Source of the DNA: Aquilonibacter sp963820185
GTDB taxonomy: Bacteria; Vulcanimicrobiota; Vulcanimicrobiia; Vulcanimicrobiales; Vulcanimicrobiaceae
Length of the DNA: 64,000 bases
Assembly (NCBI GenBank): GCA_963820185.1
Contig: CAWFYV010000002.1
Span: 310,001 to 374,000, forward strand
Direction of reading: 5' to 3'
Below are positions 18,201-26,167 of the stretch, piece after piece (positions within the stretch are counted from its first letter, which is position 1; the number at the start of each line of letters is the position of its first letter). The position numbers and the translations under genes were made by a program. The notes under the pieces are model-generated. The model had not been told where the DNA came from. It worked only from the letters and a program-made list of their open reading frames with translations, and did no database searches.

Positions 18201-18296
18201 CATGCTCGCAAGCGCAACCCATCCGAGCAACGCGATGGCGAGGTAGAAGAGCGTAACGGCGATCGGATGCGCGAGCGCAGCGCGCGTGAGCCACAT
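15138..18296 (-). CDS. RND efflux transporter, AcrB/HAE1-like inner membrane pump
   Basis: The protein has 1052 residues from ATG 18296 (MWLTRAALAHPIAVTLFYLA), the usual N-terminal helix; an upstream start at 18368 would add 24 unlikely residues. The twelve-helix, duplicated RND layout is clear, with two large periplasmic loops and the TM4 proton-relay aspartates in GILVDDSIVII. It exports amphiphilic compounds using the proton gradient. No membrane-fusion partner or outer-membrane channel is adjacent, which is uncommon for tripartite pumps. The last ~20 codons lie inside the end of the cytochrome b-c gene on the other strand. Confidence 0.92.
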   Translation of the reverse strand: MWLTRAALAHPIAVTLFYLAIALLGWVALASMGRGLLPNVEIPSIAVTATYPGAAPREMEQLVVKPIEDALDAVPNIERVTASSQNGFAQVVAQFRFGVDVREAQSDVQQAVDGARANMPADLLPPIVVRDDPTQIPVIEFAVSSALYDRAKISALLDREILPALRAAPGVGVVRVGGEWQRAFIVAPQRGALAALGGTDLDLLRAMTSASDVFPGGFERAGATQSSVGVRADATSAQELARIPVALGAASTLDAGNLARITDGFYDPTTIASYDGDDAVILLVTRAAGADAMRTIAAVRKVSAALRARDPLVRIVEVHSDAAFANAAIAGVERTLFEGIALTALTMLLFLHAWRNAVVAALAIPASLLACCIVMWALGFSINVLSLMGLSITIGILVDDSIVIIEAIARARARGLQGDEAALAGRGELGPAAIAITLVDVVVFAPIALIGGVVGEFMRQFAAVVVISTAFSLLVSFTLTPLLCARWAGLQRQERRLPWTLRTPVAVAIARGYHAVLDGFARGEQALERGYAERLLPFVWRHRGVVLVAAFAICVLAFAPLVFGLVPTEFSPPTDRGTLTLTLREPSGMSLERTDADARRFANRLLDDARVRDVMTTSGLAFDGTQDVFASNLAEVTLELANPASDGAGVEAVARGLEGAVPGVAIERAGRGMGGTAPIAYRIAGDPAQLPLAASNVAALLDADPLVADVRRSDVGVAPHVEFRVDGQRARQLGVAADDAAQTARIATGGELATRTRTPDGLVDVLVRDDALRDGDRDALAAIDVRAASGMLVPLRALLDTQTSNQPLVLEREDRAAIVTVSANPRDGIAVGTAVAPIARKVASVLPPGTRIEPRGDLEQLAQTMLAILETLGLSMLLVYAILAVLYRSYRVPLVVMLTVPFATVGAFGLLFLVRSQSLNLYSMLGTVMLVGLVAKNGILLVDFAERAIREGATAFEAAAQAAQRRFRPIVMTTCAMIFGMLPLALGDSAGAEYRKALGTVVIGGLLSSLVLTLVVLPVVYGLLRGVRDRTGYLICEADTAEALLLPSPPRM

Positions 18297-18389
18297 GTGG
18301 CCACAATGCGCGCTCCCTAGGCACAAGTGCTGCCGGATTCCGGGCTGGATTACTCCAAGCTGAAGCAATATCGTGGGCGAACCAGCTTT

Positions 18390-18411
18390 TACGCGCGGCG
18401 TCGCGCGCGTA
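18390..18411. repeat. 8-bp perfect inverted repeat in a divergent intergenic region
   Basis: TACGCGCG (18390-18397) and CGCGCGTA (18404-18411) flank a 6-nt spacer, ending 10 nt before the ATG at 18422. The 125-bp divergent region between the RND pump and the small secreted protein has no other feature I can support. The element may be an operator or an RNA hairpin over the translation start. Confidence 0.4.
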
Positions 18412-18421
18412 GTCTGAACCT

Positions 18422-18784
18422 ATGAAAATCCTCATGCTCATCGGGCTGCTCCTTGCGCAGATGATGGCGCCACCGCCTGCGATGACCGACACCGCGATTG
18501 CGCGCGCGCAGCCTGGCGAAAAACTCAATCTCGTCGTTCGTGTCGACAGCTTCACCCGCCACACGATCGCCGGCCACGTGCTCAATCGTGTCACCGACTC
18601 GTCATACACGTTGAGCAAAAGCACGATTGCAATCTACGCGCCGCAGGACACGTCGATCGTAATGGGGTCCGCCGACGACGTACACCCCGGCGCCGTCCTC
18701 TACGTCTACGCGGTCGCGACGAAACCGCAGGCAGCCGACGCAACCAAGATCGTCGTCGTCACGCCGTACGTCACCGTGAAGTGA
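18422..18784 (+). CDS. Small secreted protein, function unknown
   Basis: The protein has 120 residues. A signal peptide (MKILMLIGLLLAQMMAPPP) is followed by a beta-rich domain of about 95 residues with alternating hydrophobic strands (LNLVVRVDSFT, AVLYVYAVAT, IVVVTPYVTV), like a small OB or beta-barrel domain. No cysteines or enzyme motifs are visible and I cannot name a family. It is coupled to the following four-helix membrane protein (TGATG overlap at 18782-18786), so the two probably work together at the outer face of the inner membrane. Confidence 0.65.
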   Translation: MKILMLIGLLLAQMMAPPPAMTDTAIARAQPGEKLNLVVRVDSFTRHTIAGHVLNRVTDSSYTLSKSTIAIYAPQDTSIVMGSADDVHPGAVLYVYAVATKPQAADATKIVVVTPYVTVK

Positions 18785-19179
18785 TGGGCGCTGCACTGAG
18801 CAGCAGTCTCGCCGGTTGGCTTGCGATCGTGCTGGTCGTCCTAGCTGCCGCGGTCGCAGTGATTCTGCGCCGTCTGCGCACCACGCCGCCGCTCGTGCGT
18901 CGGATGCGCCCGCACTTTATCCTCGGGTACGCGGCGCTCGTGTTCGCAGTGTTGCACGTGTACTTTGCAATGGGTTCGATGCGCGGCGAGGATGCGGGCG
19001 GTTTATGGGCGGCTACGGCTGCACTCTTTGCGCTCGGTGCGCAGACCTTCGTGGGCGCGAGCCTCCAAGAACCCGGCGGCTATCGCCGGCAACTACGTGC
19101 GTGGCACATCGGCATCCTCGCAACGCTCGTCGTGTTGCTCGTCTGGCACGTTACGGCAAACGGCGCCCCCGCCCGGTAG
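18784..19179 (+). CDS. Four-helix membrane protein with two H-x13-H pairs, putative cytochrome b
   Basis: The protein has 131 residues (GTG 18781 would add one). Four membrane helices are visible. Helix 2 has H-x13-H (HFILGYAALVFAVLH) and helix 4 has H-x13-H (HIGILATLVVLLVWH), the spacing used to hold two b hemes in ferric reductase, NADPH oxidase and cytochrome b561-type proteins. I infer a minimal transmembrane di-heme electron carrier without a flavin domain. It is coupled to the secreted protein upstream, and its end overlaps the convergent PadR gene. Family assignment is by pattern only. Confidence 0.65.
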   Translation: MGAALSSSLAGWLAIVLVVLAAAVAVILRRLRTTPPLVRRMRPHFILGYAALVFAVLHVYFAMGSMRGEDAGGLWAATAALFALGAQTFVGASLQEPGGYRRQLRAWHIGILATLVVLLVWHVTANGAPAR

Positions 19180-19780
19180 CGTCGTCGTTCACACGCCATT
19201 CGGTCCGCCACTTCGCGCCCCGCAAAAGCCTGATCGATTCACGGAGCCATTCGATCTCGCCGCGCAAACGCGCGATCGCGTGCATGAGCGCGAGTTCTCC
19301 CGCGCCGCTGCGCTCCTCACGTTTCCCGAAGAGGCGCTCGAGGCGCCGCTCCTGGGCCAGGGTCGCATCCAGTCGCGTCCCTAAATGCGTGCTTGCCGCT
19401 TCGCGTGTTAGCTGGCCAAGCAACACGCACGCAACTTCGAGTGTCGCATCGGAAACCTGCACATCGCTCATCACCTCGCGCATCAACGCATCGAAGCGGC
19501 GCCGGCCGGCCGCGGTGAGCGCGTACACGGTCTTGGTGCTGCGGGGTCCACGCGCCGCGCTCGCATGACGCTGCGAAATCGAGCCCGCGTCCGCGAGTTG
19601 CAAAAGCTGGGCGTAGACATTCCCGCGACCGAGATTCCGATACAGCGAGCCATGCATCTTGACCGCGCGGCTGAGATCGTACGCCGACATCGGTAGGCGC
19701 CGCAGCAGCCCCAGAATCAATAGCTCACGGCCGGCTTCAATCGCCACGACACGCGCCGCCGTCGATGAGATAGAGCGCAC
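19151..19780 (-). CDS. PadR family transcriptional regulator
   Basis: The protein has up to 209 residues from GTG 19780. GTG 19747 (198 residues, VAIEAGRELLILGLL) reduces overlap with the upstream gene from 44 to 11 nt and may be the real start. The N-terminal winged helix has the PadR pattern (ELLILGLLRRLPMSAYDLSRAV, then NLGRGNVYAQLLQLADAGSI, then a KTVYALTAAGRRRF wing). A C-terminal helical dimerisation part contains LFGKREERSG and heptad-like leucines. PadR proteins repress by binding upstream of themselves or neighbours. The nearest candidate target is the ArnT-like gene with which it overlaps. Confidence 0.85.
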   Translation of the reverse strand: MRSISSTAARVVAIEAGRELLILGLLRRLPMSAYDLSRAVKMHGSLYRNLGRGNVYAQLLQLADAGSISQRHASAARGPRSTKTVYALTAAGRRRFDALMREVMSDVQVSDATLEVACVLLGQLTREAASTHLGTRLDATLAQERRLERLFGKREERSGAGELALMHAIARLRGEIEWLRESIRLLRGAKWRTEWRVNDDATGRGRRLP

Positions 19781-21428
19781 CGGTTCCGCGCGCAGCGATC
19801 AGCGTACGCGTGCGACCGTAGGTCGGATCAAATGCGGGGCGCTTTACGGGAGCGACAAGCCAGATGCGTTCGTGCGCGCAGATCACGCTGCGCGCTGGGA
19901 CGCCTTCGTCGCTCTTGTTTGCACCCGGCGGTGCGAGCGCGTAGACGCGCGGCTGCGTGTAGAACACGAGTGCGTTGGCGCCGCGAAAACTCTGAATTGC
20001 CACGATGTCGCCGGGCACCCGTTGCGCTTGGATGATCGCCGCGAGCTGTGGAATCGGCTTGAACGGCTCGGCGTGCGGCAAGCCTTCGATCGCAAGGATG
20101 TCGACCGCAACAATCATGGCAGCGCCAAGAACGTATGGCGCCGCCGCAGTCGTCGAGCGCCGCGCGAACAGGACGGCGGCGATAAGCGAACCGATCCCGA
20201 TCGATGCACCCATTTGAATCAGGTCCGGCGCGACCGCGAGTGCCGAGCTTCCGAGTTTGTTGTCGCGCACGAAGAGCACGATGGCAATAGCGCACAAGCC
20301 AATGAAGATCGGGACACTTGCGGCCGAGATGACAATCGCGCGGCTCGACCCTTTGACGACGACTGCACCGAAGAGCAGTGCCACCACGAGCGCAAGCGCA
20401 GGCAATTCGAGCGCGACATAATTCGGCAGCTTCGTTTGCGCAAAACTAAAAAAGACCAGCGGCACGACGATCCACGTAAACGCGAGGCGCCAGAGCCGGC
20501 CGAGATTCGGCGTCGTACTCGTCGTACGTAGCGCCGAGATGCCGTATGCGATGCCGACGGGAAAGAACGCGATCCACGGAAAGAAGCCGAGGATCAACAC
20601 CGGCAGATAGTACCAGACCGGTCCCGCTTGATTTTCGATTACGCCGGTGTAGCGGCCGATCGTGTAGTGTACGATCATACGGTCGAACGCGTGCGCGCCA
20701 CCGTAGGCATAGATTGCAAGCATCCATGGCGCGACAACAATGACGAACGCAATCAGCCCGCCGAGCCATCCGCGCCACGACGGCAAACGCTGCTGCTCGT
20801 GGCGGTTGTTCCAAATTGCGTATACCACGATCACCATCAGGGCGATGACCGGCGCTACGACACCTTTTGCCAAAAAACCAAAGCCGGCAGCGATCCAACC
20901 ATAGACGAAGTAGCGGTCGCGTCCCGCTTCGAGCGCGCGAAACCAGAAGAACACCGAGAGCGCAACGGCCACATCGAGCAGCGCGTCCATGATCGCGAGG
21001 CGACCGATGACCGCTTGCATCAGGCAGCTCGACAGAATTGCGCTGGCATAAATCCCGACGCGCGTTCCGGCCTGGCGCGCGACCGCATACCCAGTCATTG
21101 CGCCCATGAGGATCGTCGCAATTGCCGCGGGAAGTCGCAACGCGAAGGACGTGACGCCGAAAACTTTGGCAAATAGCGCGCCGATCCAGAAATAGAGCGG
21201 CGGCTGCACGAACCACGGCTGCCCGTTGAGGTGCATTACGATCCAGTCGTGCGTCAAGAGGATCTCGCGGGCGACCTCGCCATAGGCGGTTTCGCTGTTG
21301 TCCCACAGCGTGCCGACGCCGAGGCCTGGCAGCGTGATCAGCGCCGCGATGAGTGCGCCGACAAAAGCCGCACGCGCCGGTCTCTCCATATATGCGGACG
21401 GTGTTTGGCGCCCCGGCGCGGAAGTCAT
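19737..21428 (-). CDS. ArnT-like membrane glycosyltransferase (GT-C, PMT family)
   Basis: The protein has 563 residues. The GT-C fold has about 11-12 membrane helices and the catalytic first-loop acidic motif (LWDNSETAYGEVAREIL), then HLNGQPWFVQPPLYFW, both as in ArnT and related undecaprenyl-phosphate sugar transferases. A C-terminal extracytoplasmic domain follows (about residues 450-563). It would move a lipid-linked sugar to lipid A, protein or another lipid at the outer face of the inner membrane; the acceptor is unknown. Its ATG is only 9 bp from the divergent SirC-HemC-HemD start, so one or both promoters must lie inside the opposing gene. A later in-frame ATG at 21389 would leave more room. 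Confidence 0.88.
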   Translation of the reverse strand: MTSAPGRQTPSAYMERPARAAFVGALIAALITLPGLGVGTLWDNSETAYGEVAREILLTHDWIVMHLNGQPWFVQPPLYFWIGALFAKVFGVTSFALRLPAAIATILMGAMTGYAVARQAGTRVGIYASAILSSCLMQAVIGRLAIMDALLDVAVALSVFFWFRALEAGRDRYFVYGWIAAGFGFLAKGVVAPVIALMVIVVYAIWNNRHEQQRLPSWRGWLGGLIAFVIVVAPWMLAIYAYGGAHAFDRMIVHYTIGRYTGVIENQAGPVWYYLPVLILGFFPWIAFFPVGIAYGISALRTTSTTPNLGRLWRLAFTWIVVPLVFFSFAQTKLPNYVALELPALALVVALLFGAVVVKGSSRAIVISAASVPIFIGLCAIAIVLFVRDNKLGSSALAVAPDLIQMGASIGIGSLIAAVLFARRSTTAAAPYVLGAAMIVAVDILAIEGLPHAEPFKPIPQLAAIIQAQRVPGDIVAIQSFRGANALVFYTQPRVYALAPPGANKSDEGVPARSVICAHERIWLVAPVKRPAFDPTYGRTRTLIAARGTGALYLIDGGACRGD

Positions 21429-21437
21429 CCGTTACCC

Positions 21438-23324
21438 ATGCTTCCGATTGCCCTGCGCGCTGACGGCCTTCGAGCGCTAATCGTCGGCGGCGGCAACGTC
21501 GCCCTCCGCAAAGCCGAAGCGTTGCTCGACGCCGGCGTTGCAATCACCCTAGTCGCGCCGTCGATCGACGAGCGTCTACACGCGTTGCTCGATCGTCCCG
21601 ATGCGCGCATATACGATCGCGCATACGAGCGCGCAGATCTTGCCGAGATCGATTTGATCGTTGCCGCGACAGACCGCAGCGACGTGAATGCGCAGGTCGT
21701 CGCGGATGCGCGCGCAGCGCACATTCTCGTGTGCGATGCAGCCGATCCGGAAAATGGTGACTTCACGATGCAGGCGACTGTCCGCGTGGGAGAGCTAACG
21801 TTCTCGGTTGATTCGGGCCGCAGTTCACCGGCCTTTGCAGCGCGCATCGCGCGCGAACTGCGCGAGCGCTTTGGCCCCGAGTACGATGCCGCGGCGCGCA
21901 CGCTCGCACGTATGCGCACCTACGTGCGCGCCACACTCGATCCATCGAAGCGTTCGAGCGTGATGCGAGAACTCGCAGAGCGCCCGGTCGAAGAGCTCGC
22001 ACGCATGAACCCGGTTGCGGCCGAACACGAAGTTGAGGAAACGATCGAACGACTCGCCCATCCCGATGGCGAAATCGAGCCCCGACGAGTGGTGACGTGT
22101 GCATCGCGGGCGAGCGCACTTGCCATGACGCAAACGCGCTTCGTTGCTGCGGCGCTTGCGCAGCGCGGCATCGCAACGACTATCCTTAACGTCACGACGA
22201 CGGGTGACCGCGAGCAAGATCGGCCGGTGAGCGAGCTTGGGACGATCAATGTGTGGGTGAAAGAACTTGAGGTCGCGCTGCTCGATGGGCGCGCCGACTA
22301 TGCAGTACATTCGGCCAAAGATCTGCCTGGCGCACTCGACCCGGCGATGCAACTCGTAGCGTTCTCCGCGCGCGAGGACGCACGCGACGCTTTTTGCAGC
22401 GAGCGCTTCGAGAGTTTCGAGGCCCTCCCGAGCGGTGCGACAGTCGGCACATCGAGCGAACGGCGCCGCACGCAACTGCACGCGCTGCGCCCAGACCTGC
22501 GATACGAAAATCTGCGTGGTAACGTGGACACCCGCCTTCGTAAGTTGCGTGAAGGCCAATACGATGCCATTGTGCTCGCGATGGCGGGCTTGCGCCGCCT
22601 CGGTGTTCGTGCGACGCATACCGTGCCATTCGATGCTCGCGCCGTCGTGCCGGCGGTTGGGCAGGGCGCACTCGCAGTCGAAACGCTCGCGGGAAATGCA
22701 CTTTCGACGGAATTGAGCGCTGCCGTCAACCACGAACCCACGCAGTGGTGCGTCGAAGCCGAACGCGCGGCGCTGCGCACGTTGCGCGCGGGATGCAGCG
22801 CGCCTCTCGGCGTGCACGCGCAACTCGATGCGGGCTCGATGACGATCGATGCAGCCTTCGCTACCGCCGGCGGCGCGATGCTTCGCGAGCGGCGCGTCGC
22901 GCCGGTTGACTCACTTGCCGATGCCCTCGTGCTCGGCGAGGAGGTTGCGAATACGCTCGCCGCGGCCCTCGCTGCCGCACCCCGCGTGTTGCTCCCCCGC
23001 ACCCAGGACCGGCCCAGCCGCATCGCCGCGCAGCTGCGCGGCCGCGGGGTCGAAGTGCTCGAACTACGTGAGGGCGAAACGAGCACAGACCTTATGAAGA
23101 TGATCCCGCACATGCTGCTTTTCCCATCCAGCGGTTCAGTCGCGGCGGCACGCCCCTACCTTGAATGGCTGCGCGGGCAGGCCGTGCGGCCATTGGTTGC
23201 GGCCATGGGCCCGCAGTCGGGTGCCGCGGCCAGTGCGGCGGGATTTGCGCCCGACATCGTCGCGCCAGAAGCCTCGGTCGATGCGTTCGTCGCCGCGGTT
23301 GCGCAACGGCTGGAGGCGCAATGA
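21438..23324 (+). CDS. Trifunctional fusion: precorrin-2 dehydrogenase (SirC), HemC and a short HemD-like domain
   Basis: The protein has 628 residues from ATG 21438. Residues 1-205 match SirC/CysG-N: ALIVGGGNVALRKAEALL is the NAD-binding loop and SVDSGRSSPAFAARIARELRE follows. Residues 215-515 are porphobilinogen deaminase: HSAKDLPG, GTSSERRRTQL, AVGQGALAVE and LRAGCSAPLG, whose C453 binds the dipyrromethane cofactor. Residues 516-628 look like a compressed uroporphyrinogen III synthase (RVLLPRTQDRPS, LLFPSSGSVAAARPY, VAAMGPQSGAAASAAGF), about half the usual HemD length. A full HemD is fused to CobA at 28141-29664. The gene heads the tetrapyrrole operon. Confidence 0.9.
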   Translation: MLPIALRADGLRALIVGGGNVALRKAEALLDAGVAITLVAPSIDERLHALLDRPDARIYDRAYERADLAEIDLIVAATDRSDVNAQVVADARAAHILVCDAADPENGDFTMQATVRVGELTFSVDSGRSSPAFAARIARELRERFGPEYDAAARTLARMRTYVRATLDPSKRSSVMRELAERPVEELARMNPVAAEHEVEETIERLAHPDGEIEPRRVVTCASRASALAMTQTRFVAAALAQRGIATTILNVTTTGDREQDRPVSELGTINVWVKELEVALLDGRADYAVHSAKDLPGALDPAMQLVAFSAREDARDAFCSERFESFEALPSGATVGTSSERRRTQLHALRPDLRYENLRGNVDTRLRKLREGQYDAIVLAMAGLRRLGVRATHTVPFDARAVVPAVGQGALAVETLAGNALSTELSAAVNHEPTQWCVEAERAALRTLRAGCSAPLGVHAQLDAGSMTIDAAFATAGGAMLRERRVAPVDSLADALVLGEEVANTLAAALAAAPRVLLPRTQDRPSRIAAQLRGRGVEVLELREGETSTDLMKMIPHMLLFPSSGSVAAARPYLEWLRGQAVRPLVAAMGPQSGAAASAAGFAPDIVAPEASVDAFVAAVAQRLEAQ

Positions 23325-24307
23325 ACGTGCGCCCGCGGCGTCTGCGCCGCACGCCGGTCGTACGTTCGCTCGTGCGCGAGCACGAAGTGCGCGTCGATGC
23401 CCTTGTGATGCCGATGTTCGTCGTTGCGCGCGACGGCGACGCCGGGCCGATTTCTTCAATGCCCGGAATCAAGCGATTCACGCTCCCGCAGGCGGTGCAA
23501 GAGGCACGTCAACTCTACGCACTCGGTGTGCGCAGCGTACTGCTCTTTGGGATTCCCGAACACAAGGACGCGGTTGCGTCGAGCAACTACGATCCGCAGG
23601 GTATCGTGCAGCGTGCAATCGCAGCGATCAAGGAAGCGGTGCCGCAGCTCTATGTGATCGCGGATCTTTGCAACTGCGAATACACCGATCACGGCCATTG
23701 TGGGGTTCTCGACGAGCATGGCGATGTGGAGAACGACAAGAGCGTCGAGCTGCTCGTGCGCACGGCGATTACCTACGCACAGGCCGGCGTCGACGTCGTT
23801 GCACCCTCCGACATGATGGACGGGCGTGTCGAAGCGCTGCGCAGCTCGCTCGATGCGCGCGGCTTCACCGGCGTCTCGATCATGGCCTACAGTGCAAAGT
23901 ATGCGTCAGCGTTTTATGGGCCGTTTCGCGAGGCGGCCGACTCGACGCCGCAATTCGGCGACCGCCGCAGCTATCAGATGGATCCACCCAACGCACGCGA
24001 AGCGATGCGCGAGATCGCCCTCGATATCGAAGAAGGTGCCGACGTCGTAATGATCAAGCCGGCGCTTGCGTATCTTGATATCGTCCGGATGGCGCGCGAC
24101 GCCTTTGACGTGCCTATCGCCGTGTATAACGTCAGCGGCGAATATTCAATGGTGCAGGCAGCGATCGAACGCGGCTGGCTCGAACGCGACCGCACGATCG
24201 ACGAACTCTTGGTCTCCTTCGTTCGCGCGGGTGCGGACATCATCATCACGTACTTTGCAAAGGAGTATGCGCAACGTGCAGCCACGCGAACCGCACCCTC
24301 GGCATAA
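23321..24307 (+). CDS. hemB: Delta-aminolevulinic acid dehydratase (porphobilinogen synthase)
   Basis: The protein has 328 residues, with ATG 23321 overlapping the previous stop (ATGA). The catalytic zinc site cysteines are present in DLCNCEYTDHGHCG, so it is the zinc-dependent type. The two active-site lysines lie in IMAYSAKYASAFYGPF and VVMIKPALAYLD. It condenses two 5-aminolevulinate molecules to porphobilinogen, the substrate of the HemC domain encoded immediately upstream. Full length for the family. Confidence 0.96.
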   Translation: MNVRPRRLRRTPVVRSLVREHEVRVDALVMPMFVVARDGDAGPISSMPGIKRFTLPQAVQEARQLYALGVRSVLLFGIPEHKDAVASSNYDPQGIVQRAIAAIKEAVPQLYVIADLCNCEYTDHGHCGVLDEHGDVENDKSVELLVRTAITYAQAGVDVVAPSDMMDGRVEALRSSLDARGFTGVSIMAYSAKYASAFYGPFREAADSTPQFGDRRSYQMDPPNAREAMREIALDIEEGADVVMIKPALAYLDIVRMARDAFDVPIAVYNVSGEYSMVQAAIERGWLERDRTIDELLVSFVRAGADIIITYFAKEYAQRAATRTAPSA

Positions 24308-24869
24308 TCTTGCAATCGTGATCCTGGCCGGCGGACGTGCGACGCGTTTCCCCGGCAAGCTCGAAGCGACGATTGACGGCGAACCGTTGCTCGCGCGCGT
24401 CTACCATCACGTACGCGAGATCGCGCCGACGATGATCGCCGGACGCGATACGTTCTCCGATGCACTCGATGCACTGCTCGATTGCCCAATCGTTGTCGAT
24501 CGGTGGCCCGATCGTGGGCCGCTTGGCGGGCTGCTCTCAGCCGCGCTTGAGTCGAATGCAACCCGCATCTTTGCACTAGCCGGTGATGCTCCGCTGGTGA
24601 CTAGCGACATCGTGAACCTGCTGCTTGCCGCCTGGCAGGACGGCGACGAAGCCGCGGTGCCCGAGCACGACGGGCGCCTGGAACCGCTGGCCGCGCTATA
24701 CGAGCGTGAAGCGCTCGTGCGCGAAGCGTGGGAATGTCTCCACGGCGACGATCGCTCGATGCACGCGCTCCTCGGGCGGTTGCGCGTGCGCCGTGTCGCG
24801 TGCGAAGCGCATGCCTTTGCAAATATTAATACGAGTGCCGATCTTGCGCTGCTTTCGGAGGCGCCGTGA
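24276..24869 (+). CDS. mobA: Molybdenum cofactor guanylyltransferase, MobA-like
   Basis: The protein has 197 residues from GTG 24276, with AGGAG at 24261-24265. ATG 24267 is in frame but too close to that site. The nucleotidyltransferase loop LAGGRATRFPGK is at the N terminus, followed by DRWPDRGPLGGLLSAAL and the metal aspartate in LAGDAPLV, as in MobA. It would add GMP to molybdopterin to make the bis-MGD cofactor needed by the two formate dehydrogenases in this window. It sits between hemB and hemL, overlapping both, so cofactor supply for heme and molybdenum enzymes is transcribed together. A different NTP-transferase role cannot be fully excluded. Confidence 0.8.
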   Translation: MQPREPHPRHNLAIVILAGGRATRFPGKLEATIDGEPLLARVYHHVREIAPTMIAGRDTFSDALDALLDCPIVVDRWPDRGPLGGLLSAALESNATRIFALAGDAPLVTSDIVNLLLAAWQDGDEAAVPEHDGRLEPLAALYEREALVREAWECLHGDDRSMHALLGRLRVRRVACEAHAFANINTSADLALLSEAP

Positions 24870-26167
24870 ACTTCGAACGTTCGATCTCCGCATTTGCGCG
24901 CGCGAAGAACGTCATCGCGGGCGGCGTGAACTCTTCCGTACGCGCGTTCAAGGCGGTCGGCGGTACGCCGGTTTTCATGAAGAGCGGCTCCGGAGCGATG
25001 ATCTACGACATCGATGGCCACGAGTTTATCGATTACGTGCTTTCATGGGGCCCGTTGATTCTCGGTCACGCGCATCCAGCCGTGGTCAAGGCGATTGCGG
25101 CTGCGGCAACACGCGGCAGTTCCTTCGGCACCCCAACCGAGGCCGAGAGCGAGCTCGCGGAATTGATCGTGGCAATGGTGCCGAGCGTCGAGCGCGTGCG
25201 CTTCACGTCGAGCGGAACCGAGGCGACGATGAGCGCGGTCCGTTTGGCACGCGGGTACACGCGCCGCGATAAAATCATCAAATTCGCCGGCAACTATCAC
25301 GGCGCCGCAGATCCGTTCTTGATCTCGGCCGGGTCGAGCGCGCTCACGCTCGGTGTGCCGAACTCACCCGGCGTACCGAAGAACACTGCCGCCGACACAA
25401 TTGTCGTCAATTATAACGACACGCTCGCGCTTGAACGCGCCTTCAGCGACTATGGCGAGCAGCTCGCCGGAGTCATCGTTGAGCCGTGCGTCGGCAACAT
25501 GGGGCTCGTGCTTGCGCATGAAGGGTTTCTCGAACGTTTACGAGCGCTGTGCACGCAATATAAAGTCGTGCTCATTTTCGATGAGGTCATGACAGGCTTT
25601 CGCGTAGCGCGCGGAGGCGTGCAAGAACGTACGGGCATCATGCCCGACCTCACCACGCTCGGTAAAGTTATCGGCGGCGGTTTGCCTGTGGGCGCCTTCG
25701 GTGGACGGGAAGAGATCATGGCCTATCTCTCGCCCGACGGTCCGGTTTTTCACGCGGGCACGCTTTCCGGGAATCCGCTCGCGATGGCGGCGGGGATTGC
25801 AACGCTCAAAGCCGTGCGCGACGACGCCACGCTCTACGACCGACTGGAAGTGCTGACCAAACTTCTCGCCGACGGATTGCACGAGGTGTTCGCCAAACAC
25901 GATGTGCCGCACCAAACCGCGCATGCCGGCTCGATGTTCGGGTACTTCTTTGCATCTGCCCCCGTCACCGATTTGGAGAGCGCGATGAAATCGGATGTCG
26001 CGCTGTACGCGCGATACTTTCACGCGATGCTCGATCGCGGCGTCTACCTCGCGCCCTCGCAATTCGAAGCCGGCTTCGTGTCGAGCGCGCACACGACACG
26101 CGATATCGAACGTACGCTCGCCGCCGCCGATGCCAGCCTCACGGAGGTGCGCGCCGCCGTCTCATGA
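24866..26167 (+). CDS. hemL: Glutamate-1-semialdehyde 2,1-aminomutase
   Basis: The protein has 433 residues from GTG 24866 (GTGA overlap with mobA), with GGAGG just upstream. It is a class III PLP aminotransferase with the GSA aminomutase signatures GGVNSSVRAFKAVGGTP, VRFTSSGTEATMSAVRLARG, IFDEVMTGFRVA and the PLP lysine in TLGKVIGGGLPVGA. It converts glutamate-1-semialdehyde to 5-aminolevulinate. With hemA downstream it shows that 5-aminolevulinate is made by the C5 (glutamyl-tRNA) route. Confidence 0.96.
   Translation: MNFERSISAFARAKNVIAGGVNSSVRAFKAVGGTPVFMKSGSGAMIYDIDGHEFIDYVLSWGPLILGHAHPAVVKAIAAAATRGSSFGTPTEAESELAELIVAMVPSVERVRFTSSGTEATMSAVRLARGYTRRDKIIKFAGNYHGAADPFLISAGSSALTLGVPNSPGVPKNTAADTIVVNYNDTLALERAFSDYGEQLAGVIVEPCVGNMGLVLAHEGFLERLRALCTQYKVVLIFDEVMTGFRVARGGVQERTGIMPDLTTLGKVIGGGLPVGAFGGREEIMAYLSPDGPVFHAGTLSGNPLAMAAGIATLKAVRDDATLYDRLEVLTKLLADGLHEVFAKHDVPHQTAHAGSMFGYFFASAPVTDLESAMKSDVALYARYFHAMLDRGVYLAPSQFEAGFVSSAHTTRDIERTLAAADASLTEVRAAVS

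Noticed and set aside
21293..21310. CGCTGT/ACAGCG inverted repeat as a Rex operator for the heme operon
   Set aside because: It does not match the TTGTGA-type Rex consensus and lies within the ArnT-like coding sequence.
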